NCBI GenBank assembly: GCA_003497225.1
Contig: DNJQ01000061.1
Location: 2,950 to 8,786 of the forward strand
DNA from: Bacillota bacterium
GTDB taxonomy: Bacteria; Bacillota_I; Bacilli_A; RFN20; CAG-288
Length of the DNA: 5,837 bases
Direction: 5' to 3'
Each line of letters starts with the position of its first letter. The first letter of the stretch is position 1. Shown piece by piece: positions 1-5,837 of this stretch. The notes beneath the pieces are model-generated. The model was given only the letters and a program-made list of their open reading frames with translations, did not search any database and was not told the DNA's origin. The translations under genes and the position numbers were made by a program.

Positions 1-60
1 ATAAGTAAATTATATCAATATATAGGATATTTTTCTATATAAATGATTGAGTTTCAAAGG
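1..60. other. AT-rich intergenic edge, no gene seen
   Basis: This very AT-rich stretch lies beyond the terminator of the minus-strand operon. It contains no convincing reading frame. The only structure is a 7-bp AT inverted repeat (TATATAG at 19-25, CTATATA at 35-41, 9-base loop). That is too weak to call a terminator and could be chance at this composition. Confidence 0.4.
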
Positions 61-105
61 AAAATAAAAGAAGCAACTTCATTTATTATTTAGAAGTTGC
101 TTCTT
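61..105 (-). terminator. Rho-independent terminator of the preTA operon
   Basis: A perfect 13-bp inverted repeat pairs 68-80 with 93-105 (arms AGAAGCAACTTC and GAAGTTGCTTCT plus one A-T pair) around a 12-base AT loop. Read on the minus strand, the stem begins 22 bases after the preA stop codon and runs into CTTTTATTTT, the expected U-rich tail. On the plus strand the stem is followed by a mixed sequence, so it mainly serves the minus-strand operon. Confidence 0.9.
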
Positions 106-127
106 AATCAAAATTCTTTTATTACGC

Positions 128-1348
128 TTATCTTCCTAAATCTTTCTTTAAGACTTTTTCACCCTTTTCAATCGCATTAACTGGGCAAACATTTGCACAA
201 AGGAAGCATCCAACGCAGCGCTTTTTATCAAGAACTACCTTTCTTTCTTCCGTAAAGGTCAAAGCTTGATGTCCGCCGTCAAAGCACGATACTACACATC
301 TTCCGCAGTGCACGCACTTTTCTGAAACAAATTTAGGGAATATCACAAATGTACGATCTAAATCTTCCGCTGGTACGACATTTTTAGTAGCTAGACCGAT
401 AATCTCCTTTAAAGAAGAAAAATTATGGCGAGCTAGATAGTGACGCAAGCCATCAGTTAAATCCTCAATTATGCGGTAGCCGTACTGCATAATAGCCGTA
501 GTAACTTGAAGAACGCCAGCTCCAAGAAGGAAGAACTCAACCGCATCTTGCCAGTTCTCTATTCCACCTATTCCGGAAATTGGTACATCTTTAAGTTCTG
601 GACAAGAATGAATTTCATGAATAAAACGAAGGGCGATGGGCTTCACTGCTTTTCCTGAATATCCAGATACTGGAGATTTTCCCGCGACTGAAGGAACAGG
701 AACAAAACTATCGACATCGATATTTATAATTGATTTAACAGTATTAATTGCTGCAATTCCATCCGCCCCGCCTTCGATCGACGCTAATGAAGATGGAATC
801 ATCGAAGCTTGATTCGGTGTCATCTTCGATAAGATCGGAAGCTTACTTCCGCGACGCACGGCTTGACAATATTTTTTAACTAATTCAGGATTTACTCCAA
901 CATCACTTCCCATCGCGTGAGAAGTCATTTGTGGACATGAGAAGTTACACTCAATCATATCGGCTTTTGCTTCAGTGACGAGCCGCGCTAAGTCTTCCCA
1001 TTCTTTTTCGTTTTGTCCCATGATTGAGGCAATTATAACTTTATTAGGATAATTTTCTTTTAAACGCTTAATAGCGCGGAGATTTTCTTCAAGAGGATGT
1101 TCGGCAATTTGTTCAAGATTTCTAAATCCGACGAACGATGTTCCCTCTTTGCGAAGATTATCAAAACGAGGTGAAACTTCATTAGCGATGAAAAATCCTA
1201 TTGTTTTAAATACTACTCCACCCCAACCTTCATCGAGGCATTTAGCGCACATTTCGTAGCAATTTCCAACTGGTGAAGAGGAAAGAACGAAGGGATTTTC
1301 AAAGTGAACTCCTAAAAAGTCTAACGAGATATCAACATTCTTAACCAT
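128..1348 (-). CDS. preA: NAD-dependent dihydropyrimidine dehydrogenase, catalytic subunit PreA
   Basis: This is the FMN and iron-sulfur subunit that reduces uracil or thymine to 5,6-dihydropyrimidine in the cytoplasm, with electrons delivered by PreT. The 406 residues match the family length. Residues 1-310 form a DHOD-like TIM barrel. Visible motifs are the substrate loop ECNFSCPQ (133-140), LSKMTPN (173-179), [14 protein letters not shown] (193-206) and the phosphate-binding SGIGGIENW (258-266). Two [4Fe-4S] motifs follow at the C-terminus: C345, C348, C351, C355 and C378, C381, C384, C388. The sequence closely follows E. coli PreA as I remember it. The ATG has GGAGG nine bases upstream and overlaps the preT stop by 8 bases, so the two are probably co-translated. 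The loop after SCP lacks the cysteine found in mammalian DPD. Sampled lines are about 42-45% GC, higher than the right side of the window. Confidence 0.95.
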   Translation of the reverse strand: MVKNVDISLDFLGVHFENPFVLSSSPVGNCYEMCAKCLDEGWGGVVFKTIGFFIANEVSPRFDNLRKEGTSFVGFRNLEQIAEHPLEENLRAIKRLKENYPNKVIIASIMGQNEKEWEDLARLVTEAKADMIECNFSCPQMTSHAMGSDVGVNPELVKKYCQAVRRGSKLPILSKMTPNQASMIPSSLASIEGGADGIAAINTVKSIINIDVDSFVPVPSVAGKSPVSGYSGKAVKPIALRFIHEIHSCPELKDVPISGIGGIENWQDAVEFFLLGAGVLQVTTAIMQYGYRIIEDLTDGLRHYLARHNFSSLKEIIGLATKNVVPAEDLDRTFVIFPKFVSEKCVHCGRCVVSCFDGGHQALTFTEERKVVLDKKRCVGCFLCANVCPVNAIEKGEKVLKKDLGR

Positions 1349-2573
1349 TTTGCTTTTCCTCCAAAAACTTCATGACTTCTATAGCCGCTTCTTTTCCCTT
1401 CTTTATCGCGCTAACAACTGTTTTATCGCCATCGGTTATATCTCCACAAGCGAATAAACCTTTGATTTCAGTTTGATAATTCTTAACGGGAAGATTATCT
1501 TTATCAAATTCTATATTAAGTGGAAGTTCAGATGGCTTTTGTCCGATGGCTAAAACTATTTTATCAGCCTGATAATTTAAAGTGATATTTTCATTAGATC
1601 CAACAAATGTTACTTTGTTTTCGTGGACCTCTTTAACATTAAAGCCAGTAATGACTGAAACATTTTCTTCTAGTGCTTCGCTAAATTCTTTCTTTGAAGC
1701 TGGAAGATGTTCTTTGTCTTCTCTTACAACACATGTAACTTCTTTTACCCCTAATACTTTAGCAGTAGTTGCTACATCCATTGCAACATCTCCACCACCG
1801 ATAACCAATATATTATCAGGAAGAGCGACTTTGCCGTCACAATTTTTAACTCTACTTAAAAAGTCGACAGCAGTTTCGACATATGGATTATTTAAAAACG
1901 CTGGTATCATTCTTGGACTATCGTAACCAGTAGCTAAAATGATAGCTTTAAATCCCTCAACGAAAAGTGAATCTAAAGATATGTCTTTTCCAAACTCTTG
2001 TTCATAAACGATTTTAACTCCTAGATCGAGAGTGTGTTTGATTTCTTTTTCAACAACTTCATTAGGAAGACGGTAAGAAGGAATGCCATAAGTAAGATAT
2101 CCACCAGCCTTTTTATGTTTTTCAAATATTGTTACTTGATAGCCGTTTCGTGCTAAAAAGTTTGCAGCCGTTAATCCCGCGGGGCCTGAACCAATAATAG
2201 CAACTCTATCTTTCTTTTCTTTCGCTGGCTCTAGTGCCTTATAAGAAGAAGACTCTTCATAATCAGTGATGAATCTTTGAAGTGCACCGATATCAATCGG
2301 TCGATCAAGTCCAGCTCGAATACAACCTTTTTGACAGTATTTCTCCGTTGGACAAACGCGAGCACAAATACCACCTAAGGGATTATTTATGCGTATTACA
2401 TCGATCGCGCCATCGTAATTTAAAAACCGAATCGAACGAATAAACTTCGCTGGATCAGTTTGGGCTGGACACGCCTTTGAGCAAGGAGCGTCGAGGCACA
2501 AAAGGCAACGAGCAGCTTCTTCCTGCGCTAAAAGAGGCGTCAAACCTTCCTTTTCTTTTAAATATTCTTTCAA
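1341..2573 (-). CDS. preT: NAD-dependent dihydropyrimidine dehydrogenase, NADH-oxidising subunit PreT
   Basis: This flavoprotein takes electrons from NADH and passes them through FAD and iron-sulfur clusters to PreA. It belongs to the GltD-like family. Numbering from the upstream GTG, the N-terminal ferredoxin-like part has cysteines 26, 29, 34, 38 and 73, 77, 83, 87. The FAD motif GSGPAG is at 131-136, an ATG motif at 217-219, the NAD-binding GGGDVAMD at 262-269, and the C-terminal FAD motif GLFACGD at 375-381. Length (about 410) is normal. Start choice: a GTG at 2580-2582 gives 413 residues, but it lies within AGGAGG itself. The TTG at 2571-2573 is 8 bases after AGGAGG, so I prefer it (410 residues, starting at KEYLKEKEG). 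It is the first gene of the operon and overlaps preA by 8 bases. Confidence 0.94.
   Translation of the reverse strand: MKEYLKEKEGLTPLLAQEEAARCLLCLDAPCSKACPAQTDPAKFIRSIRFLNYDGAIDVIRINNPLGGICARVCPTEKYCQKGCIRAGLDRPIDIGALQRFITDYEESSSYKALEPAKEKKDRVAIIGSGPAGLTAANFLARNGYQVTIFEKHKKAGGYLTYGIPSYRLPNEVVEKEIKHTLDLGVKIVYEQEFGKDISLDSLFVEGFKAIILATGYDSPRMIPAFLNNPYVETAVDFLSRVKNCDGKVALPDNILVIGGGDVAMDVATTAKVLGVKEVTCVVREDKEHLPASKKEFSEALEENVSVITGFNVKEVHENKVTFVGSNENITLNYQADKIVLAIGQKPSELPLNIEFDKDNLPVKNYQTEIKGLFACGDITDGDKTVVSAIKKGKEAAIEVMKFLEEKQNG
1358..1363 (-). promoter_or_regulatory. preA ribosome binding site
   Basis: On the minus strand TGGAGG lies nine bases before the preA ATG, inside the last codons of preT. 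It supports the chosen start and gives preA its own initiation site despite the 8-base overlap. Confidence 0.75.
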
Positions 2574-2581
2574 TTTACCCA

Positions 2582-2587
2582 CCTCCT
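2582..2587 (-). promoter_or_regulatory. preT ribosome binding site that decides the start
   Basis: Minus-strand AGGAGG (CCTCCT on plus) lies 8 bases before a TTG codon but overlaps the upstream GTG. Ideal spacing favours TTG initiation. The site begins only a few bases after the predicted transcription start, so the leader is very short. Confidence 0.7.
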
Positions 2588-2597
2588 AGGGAAGTTA

Positions 2598-2626
2598 ATT
2601 ATAGCATGATAATAAAACCTTTGAAA
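2598..2626 (-). promoter_or_regulatory. Extended -10 promoter of preTA
   Basis: On the minus strand a perfect TATAAT (2598-2603) is preceded by TGC (2604-2606), an extended -10 element. With a 17-bp spacer the -35 position reads TTTCAA (2621-2626), only half-matching, which fits an extended -10 promoter. Transcription would start near 2591, giving a leader of about 18 bases. No clear operator palindrome overlaps it. Confidence 0.7.
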
Positions 2627-2666
2627 GTGCTTTTTTGAATAGTTAAAAGTCTAAAATTAAAATTTC

Positions 2667-2695
2667 TTGCAAATATATAAAGTTAGAATTATAAT
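2667..2695 (+). promoter_or_regulatory. Sigma-A promoter of the RNase J gene
   Basis: TTGCAA (2667-2672), a 17-bp spacer and a perfect TATAAT (2690-2695) form a strong housekeeping promoter. A-rich and T-rich runs at about 2650-2665, just upstream of the -35 box, resemble an UP element. Transcription would start near 2702, leaving a leader of about 34 bases. It diverges from the preTA promoter, with 40 bp between the two -35 boxes. Confidence 0.75.
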
Positions 2696-2725
2696 AGTCA
2701 ACGACATTTAAGCAATATTATTTAT

Positions 2726-2731
2726 AGGAGA
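2726..2731 (+). promoter_or_regulatory. rnj ribosome binding site
   Basis: AGGAGA lies 4 bases before the ATG at 2736 (5 bases if only AGGAG is counted). This supports that ATG as the start. Confidence 0.65.
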
Positions 2732-2735
2732 CAAT

Positions 2736-4418
2736 ATGGATTTAAACAGCAAAAAAGTCTCTTCTTCTGTGCAAATATATGCTTTAGGCGGTCTTGGTGA
2801 GGTCGGAAAGAATACTTATTGTATCGAAAATGATAACTCACTATTAATAATTGATGCCGGCATTATGTTTCCTGAGGAAGATTATCCTGGGGTTGACTAT
2901 GTTATTCCTGATTATACACATTTGCGGGAAAACCAAAGTAAGATTAAGGCTTTAATCATCACCCACGGGCACGAGGATCACATCGGAGCGATTCCGTTCC
3001 TTTTAATGCAGGTAAAGATACCTGTTATTTATGCTTCAAAACTTGCCGGAGCTTTAATTCGCAATAAACTTGAAGAACACCACTTAAAGAAAGCAGTAAA
3101 AATTGTTGAATTTGATGATGATACAATTATTCACGCTGGTGATTTTGATGTTGAATTTTTCCATGTCACCCACTCCATTCCCGATTCATTTGGTATGTAT
3201 ATTACAACTCCTCAAGGAACAATCCTTCATACTGGAGACTTTAAAATTGATTTAACTCCAGTTGACCGCGATTTTGATATTGCCAAGCTCGTTCATTTCG
3301 GTGATCGAGGAATCGATTTACTTTTAGCTGATTCGACTAACGCTGATAAAGAAGGCTATACCCAATCAGAAAAATCTGTTATTAAATCCATCTATGATGT
3401 TTTTCATCACGCAACAGGAAGACTTATTATCTCAACATTCTCGAGCAATCTCTCGCGCATTCAGCAAATAATTGATGCTGCTATTCATTTTGACCGCAAA
3501 CTTTGTATCTTTGGACGTTCAATGGAATCTAATATTCAAAGTGCTCGAGACTTTGGTTATATAAAAATTCCTGATTCATATATAATTCCTGCTGATAAAA
3601 TTAAAACTGTTAAAAATAATGAATTATTAATCCTTTGTACTGGAAGTCAAGGTGAACCGATGGCAGCATTAAGTAGAATAGCTAGCGGTGAGCACCGCTC
3701 GATTCACATTCAACCTGGTGATACAGTAGTTTTCTCTTCTTCACCAATTCCAGGTAACTCCGTTTCTATAAATAAAGTTGTTAATCAACTTATTAAATGC
3801 GGAGCTGATGTTTTAGTAAATTCAATATTCTATAATCTTCACGCTTCTGGTCACCCTTGTAAACAAGAACTAAGATTGATTCAAAAATTTGCTCGACCAT
3901 CTTACTTTATGCCGATTCACGGCGAATTTCATATGTTAAAGCAACACGCTGAAGTTGCAATAGAACTTGGTATGCCCAAAGACCACACCTTTATTTTAGG
4001 TAATGGTGATTGTTTAAGAATGTTTTCCCATCAAATAGTTGAAGGAACTCCAGTCCATGCTGACGCTATATATATTGATGGAAATAATATTAATGGCGTA
4101 TCTAATTCAGTCATTAATGACCGTAAAGTCATATCAAATTGTGGTTTGATATCTTTCTTAATAGCTATTGATCAAAAAAAGTCTCAAACTTTCTTTACAC
4201 CTCGCTTTAAAACATATGGAATTATGCTTGGTAGCGGAAAAGGTAGTTTAATTCAAAAATTACCACAGATTCTAGAAACTGAACTTAATAAAAGACTTAA
4301 CGCTACTACCAAGAAAGAACAAATTCAAGACATGGTTAGAATTATTTGTAACCACGCTTTTGAACGCGAGAAGATTAGACATCCAGCAGTGATTTCTAAT
4401 GTCTTATTTATAAAATGA
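2736..4418 (+). CDS. rnjA: Ribonuclease J (RNase J1-like)
   Basis: This is a cytoplasmic 5'-to-3' exoribonuclease and endoribonuclease of the metallo-beta-lactamase/beta-CASP family, which processes and degrades mRNA and matures rRNA in Gram-positive bacteria. The 560 residues match RNase J1 (about 555). The zinc site looks complete: HGHEDH (H77, H79, D81, H82), H146 in THSIPD, D168 in HTGDF and H395 in MPIHGE. Beta-CASP landmarks are GRSMESN (260-266), LCTGSQGEPMAALSR (300-314) and HASGH (369-373). The C-terminal domain runs from about residue 445. After HASGH the sequence is PCKQE, where B. subtilis J1, as I recall it, has GGQEE. Intact metal ligands and overall similarity favour J1 over J2, but a second paralogue elsewhere cannot be excluded. 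The stop overlaps the maf start (ATGA). Confidence 0.95.
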   Translation: MDLNSKKVSSSVQIYALGGLGEVGKNTYCIENDNSLLIIDAGIMFPEEDYPGVDYVIPDYTHLRENQSKIKALIITHGHEDHIGAIPFLLMQVKIPVIYASKLAGALIRNKLEEHHLKKAVKIVEFDDDTIIHAGDFDVEFFHVTHSIPDSFGMYITTPQGTILHTGDFKIDLTPVDRDFDIAKLVHFGDRGIDLLLADSTNADKEGYTQSEKSVIKSIYDVFHHATGRLIISTFSSNLSRIQQIIDAAIHFDRKLCIFGRSMESNIQSARDFGYIKIPDSYIIPADKIKTVKNNELLILCTGSQGEPMAALSRIASGEHRSIHIQPGDTVVFSSSPIPGNSVSINKVVNQLIKCGADVLVNSIFYNLHASGHPCKQELRLIQKFARPSYFMPIHGEFHMLKQHAEVAIELGMPKDHTFILGNGDCLRMFSHQIVEGTPVHADAIYIDGNNINGVSNSVINDRKVISNCGLISFLIAIDQKKSQTFFTPRFKTYGIMLGSGKGSLIQKLPQILETELNKRLNATTKKEQIQDMVRIICNHAFEREKIRHPAVISNVLFIK

Positions 4419-4987
4419 AAAAATTAATACTAGCTTCAAAATCTCCACGACGAAAAGAACTTCTTTCTTCTATTTATAATGGAGATTTTTTAATCGTTCC
4501 AAGCGATATTGATGAAGAAGCAATATTAAGCACTGGTTTAGAAGACAAGGTGGTTAAAATTGCTTTAGCAAAACTTAAAAAAGTTCAAGAAGAATATCCT
4601 AATTCTATTATAATTGCTTCTGATACTATCGTGGTTTTTAATAATAAGCCACTAGGAAAGCCAAAAGATGAAGTTCATGCATTTAACATGCTAAAAGAAT
4701 TATCTGGAAAATATCACGAAGTATTTACTTCCTACGCTATTTCTTCTTTAAACGGTGAAATTTTTTCTGGCTTAACAAAGTCAAAAGTATATATTGAATT
4801 TTTGACTGATGAAGAGATTAAAAATTATCTTAACCTATATAAACCATATGACAAAGCTGGAAGTTATGGAATTCAAGATGCTGGCTTAAAAGCTGAAGTA
4901 ATTGAAGGAAGAAAAGATATTGTGATGGGCTTTCCCACATTAGAAGTTGAAACTATTCTTAAAGAACTTCATATAATAACAAAGTAA
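4415..4987 (+). CDS. maf: Maf family nucleoside triphosphate pyrophosphatase
   Basis: Maf proteins hydrolyse nucleoside triphosphates, typically dTTP, UTP and modified pyrimidine nucleotides, to the monophosphate and pyrophosphate. This keeps non-canonical nucleotides out of nucleic acids; in Bacillus, Maf also affects septum formation. The 190 residues are full length. Hallmarks are the N-terminal LASKSPRRKELL (6-17), the acidic patch DIDEE (31-35), ASDTIV with the likely catalytic Asp70 (68-73), LGKPKD (80-85), LSGKYHEV (96-103), DKAGSYGIQ (146-154) and VMGFP (170-174). The motifs fit the dTTP/UTP-type (YhdE-like) subgroup, but exact substrate is inference. The ATG overlaps the TGA of rnj by 4 bases and no Shine-Dalgarno sequence is visible just upstream, so translation is probably coupled to RNase J. 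The gene is AT-rich; one sampled line is 25% GC. Confidence 0.95.
   Translation: MKKLILASKSPRRKELLSSIYNGDFLIVPSDIDEEAILSTGLEDKVVKIALAKLKKVQEEYPNSIIIASDTIVVFNNKPLGKPKDEVHAFNMLKELSGKYHEVFTSYAISSLNGEIFSGLTKSKVYIEFLTDEEIKNYLNLYKPYDKAGSYGIQDAGLKAEVIEGRKDIVMGFPTLEVETILKELHIITK
4947..4977 (+). promoter_or_regulatory. Candidate promoter inside the 3' end of maf
   Basis: TTGAAA (4947-4952) and a perfect TATAAT (4972-4977) are separated by 19 bp, longer than the ideal 17. If used, transcription would begin near 4984 and give the 98-residue gene its own leader of about 40 bases. Because the boxes lie within coding DNA of an AT-rich gene, a chance match is possible. Confidence 0.4.
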
Positions 4988-4992
4988 AGTTC

Positions 4993-5013
4993 CCTAGCAT
5001 ATTTATATGTAGG
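4993..5013 (+). promoter_or_regulatory. Hairpin overlapping the ribosome binding site of the 98-residue gene
   Basis: CCTA (4993-4996) and CATA (4998-5001) can pair with TAGG (5010-5013) and TATG (5006-5009), with G4997 bulged and loop TTTA. The 3' arm takes in the first half of AGGAGG (5011-5016). This could moderate translation, in the manner of an RNA thermometer, but the stem is short and AU-rich. Confidence 0.35.
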
Positions 5014-5016
5014 AGG
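5011..5016 (+). promoter_or_regulatory. Strong ribosome binding site of the 98-residue gene
   Basis: A full AGGAGG sits 7 bases before the ATG at 5024. This is ideal spacing, and it is the main evidence that this low-complexity frame is translated. Confidence 0.75.
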
Positions 5017-5023
5017 CTTTTAT

Positions 5024-5320
5024 ATGAATAACTCTTATCCTTATCGCTTTTTCCAAGGGCCTTTATTACCTTTTGTCGGTGGACTATTAGTTGGTGGTAT
5101 TTTTTCACCAAAAGGAAATAATAACAATTTCCAACCTCAACCTTTTTATCCACAAAATCAACCAACAATGAACCAACCACCAATGAATATGTATCCTCAA
5201 CCATTGCCACCGGTTCAATATATTTATCCACCATACTATCCTTACCCACCAACAAGTGATTCAATTTACGTATTAAATGACCCTTCATTTATAAACATTC
5301 CAACCAATCAAAATATGTAA
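5024..5320 (+). CDS. Unrecognised small Pro/Tyr/Asn/Gln-rich protein with a hydrophobic N-terminal segment
   Basis: I do not recognise this 98-residue protein. Residues 12-27 (GPLLPFVGGLLVGGIF) form a Gly-rich hydrophobic stretch that could insert in a membrane or self-associate like a glycine zipper. There is no clear signal peptidase site. Residues 31-76 are low complexity, rich in Asn, Gln, Pro and Tyr, with a PPYYPYPP core at 69-76. The protein has about 21 Pro, 10 Tyr and 13 Asn, only four charged residues (R8, K30, D79, D86) and no cysteine. Short proteins of this style occur in Bacillota and some are spore coat or surface proteins, but that role is only a guess here. The AGGAGG at 7 bases supports the start. 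The gene lies 36 bases after maf and may be cotranscribed or use the promoter candidate within maf. Confidence 0.75.
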   Translation: MNNSYPYRFFQGPLLPFVGGLLVGGIFSPKGNNNNFQPQPFYPQNQPTMNQPPMNMYPQPLPPVQYIYPPYYPYPPTSDSIYVLNDPSFINIPTNQNM

Positions 5321-5336
5321 TTCATTTTTTTCTTGC

Positions 5337-5365
5337 TTGCTGATTTTTCTTAAAAATGATACAAT
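5337..5365 (+). promoter_or_regulatory. Promoter of the HD-like gene
   Basis: TTGCTG (5337-5342), a 17-bp spacer and TACAAT (5360-5365) preceded by TGA (5357-5359) form a plausible extended -10 sigma-A promoter. Transcription would start near 5372, only about a dozen bases before the ATG. The leader contains little beyond the GAGGGAG ribosome binding site (5375-5381). Confidence 0.6.
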
Positions 5366-5383
5366 TATAACAGTGAGGGAGAT

Positions 5384-5785
5384 ATGAATAGGACATCAAA
5401 AAAGGTCGAAAAGGCTTATGAATTGGCTAAAGAATATTACAAAGATATTTTATTAGATGATGGTAGTAAATATTTCGATTATGTAGAAAATGTATATAAT
5501 ATTTCTCGTAGTGAAAACGAAAAAATTGTTACACTTTTAATGGGAACGATTAAATACAACATCTTAACTCCACATGATCTCTTATTTAATTTTGGACCAA
5601 CAGTTCGAGATGCGGTAATCACACTAACTCCTCTTGCAGATGAATCCTACCCAGATTATTTACTACGAATTAAAACAAATCCAATTTCTAGAGCTGTGAA
5701 AATTGCTGAGAACAGTTACTTAGTAAACAAAAACGACATCTCGAAAGAAGAATTTGATAAACAACTAGACGTTCTTATTTCGTAA
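5384..5785 (+). CDS. HD-domain-like protein (RelA/SpoT hydrolase-like fold) lacking the metal-binding residues
   Basis: This 133-residue soluble protein has the layout of small HD phosphohydrolases related to the (p)ppGpp hydrolase domain. Matching parts are the first helix VEKAYELAKEYY (8-19), DDGSKY (25-30), EKIVTLL (46-52), LTPHDLLFNFGPTVRDAV (61-78) and the tail ESYPDYLLRIKTNPISRAVKIAE (87-109, shown in two stretches: ESYPDYLLRI and KTNPISRAVKIAE). In active relatives these regions carry H in a PYxxHP motif, HD in LLHDVVED, and D in KLAD. Here the aligned residues are Y33, M53-G54, K57-Y58 and E109. The frame is intact and full length, so a pseudoenzyme or binding protein is more likely than an enzyme. 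Family assignment is by eye from remembered motifs. The ATG follows GAGGGAG closely, and the gene has its own promoter candidate and terminator. Confidence 0.8.
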   Translation: MNRTSKKVEKAYELAKEYYKDILLDDGSKYFDYVENVYNISRSENEKIVTLLMGTIKYNILTPHDLLFNFGPTVRDAVITLTPLADESYPDYLLRIKTNPISRAVKIAENSYLVNKNDISKEEFDKQLDVLIS

Positions 5786-5798
5786 ATTATCAAATATC

Positions 5799-5825
5799 AA
5801 TCTGTACAAATGTGCCGATTTTTTT
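5799..5825 (+). terminator. Probable Rho-independent terminator after the HD-like gene
   Basis: Starting 13 bases after the stop codon, AATC-T-GTAC (5799-5807) pairs with GTGC-C-GATT (5812-5820) around an AAAT loop, with one T/C mismatch and one G-U pair. Seven T residues (5819-5825) end the structure. The stem is modest, but the position and T-run fit a terminator. Confidence 0.5.
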
Positions 5826-5837
5826 GTGCCATCTCCC

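Noticed and set aside
19..41. AT-only inverted repeat at the left edge
   Set aside because: The 7-bp stem is almost all A-T with a 9-base loop, which is expected by chance in such AT-rich DNA.
1582..1926. Plus-strand 114-residue open frame
   Set aside because: It is antisense within preT, whose FAD/NAD motifs are intact. The frame has Ser/Thr-rich translation with no recognisable motif and no good ribosome binding site.
2583..2735. Riboswitch or T-box in the divergent intergenic region
   Set aside because: Both predicted leaders are under about 40 bases, with no conserved aptamer or terminator/antiterminator pair.
4959..5288. Minus-strand 109-residue open frame
   Set aside because: It is antisense to the 98-residue gene and the end of maf. 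The plus-strand frame has a near-perfect AGGAGG, and this one shows no domain.
5311..5332. Possible terminator after the 98-residue gene (T-run at 5324-5331)
   Set aside because: The only stem before the T-run is an ATG/CAT core with AT pairs and a mismatch, too weak to support a call.
5811..5830. Direct repeat TGTGCC (5811-5816 and 5825-5830)
   Set aside because: Two short copies at the window edge are explained by the terminator and chance. There is no array or further copy.

Overview
The window reads as chromosomal DNA from a low-GC Gram-positive bacterium (Bacillota, or a Mollicutes relative that uses the standard code). The reasons are the AT-rich intergenic DNA, strong AGGAGG ribosome binding sites, sigma-A type promoters with TATAAT boxes, an RNase J gene, and a TGA that serves as a stop codon (rnj ends in ATGA), which excludes the mycoplasma code. 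I cannot name a genus. I see no mobile element, CRISPR array, rRNA or tRNA.

Left half, minus strand: a two-gene operon, preT then preA, encodes the two subunits of the bacterial NAD-dependent dihydropyrimidine dehydrogenase, which reduces uracil and thymine to the dihydro forms. The genes overlap by 8 bases. The operon has its own extended -10 promoter and ends in a clear Rho-independent terminator at the left edge. The preT start is probably a TTG, because the upstream GTG lies inside the Shine-Dalgarno sequence.

Right half, plus strand: about 150 bases of divergent promoter DNA lead into the gene for ribonuclease J (RNA decay and processing), overlapped by 4 bases by maf (a nucleotide pyrophosphatase that clears non-canonical nucleotides). 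Next comes a 98-residue Pro/Tyr/Asn/Gln-rich protein with a Gly-rich hydrophobic N-terminal segment, which I do not recognise. It has a strong ribosome binding site that is partly inside a predicted hairpin.

The last gene encodes a 133-residue protein whose outline resembles the small HD-domain phosphohydrolases related to the RelA/SpoT hydrolase domain. Every metal-binding residue I could align is replaced, so it looks like an intact but catalytically dead HD pseudoenzyme. That is the most unusual item here. A probable terminator hairpin with seven T closes the window.

Functional links: preT and preA form one enzyme. RNase J and Maf are nucleic-acid and nucleotide housekeeping genes that are probably co-translated. 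The two small genes to the right have their own candidate promoters and no evident tie to the rest.
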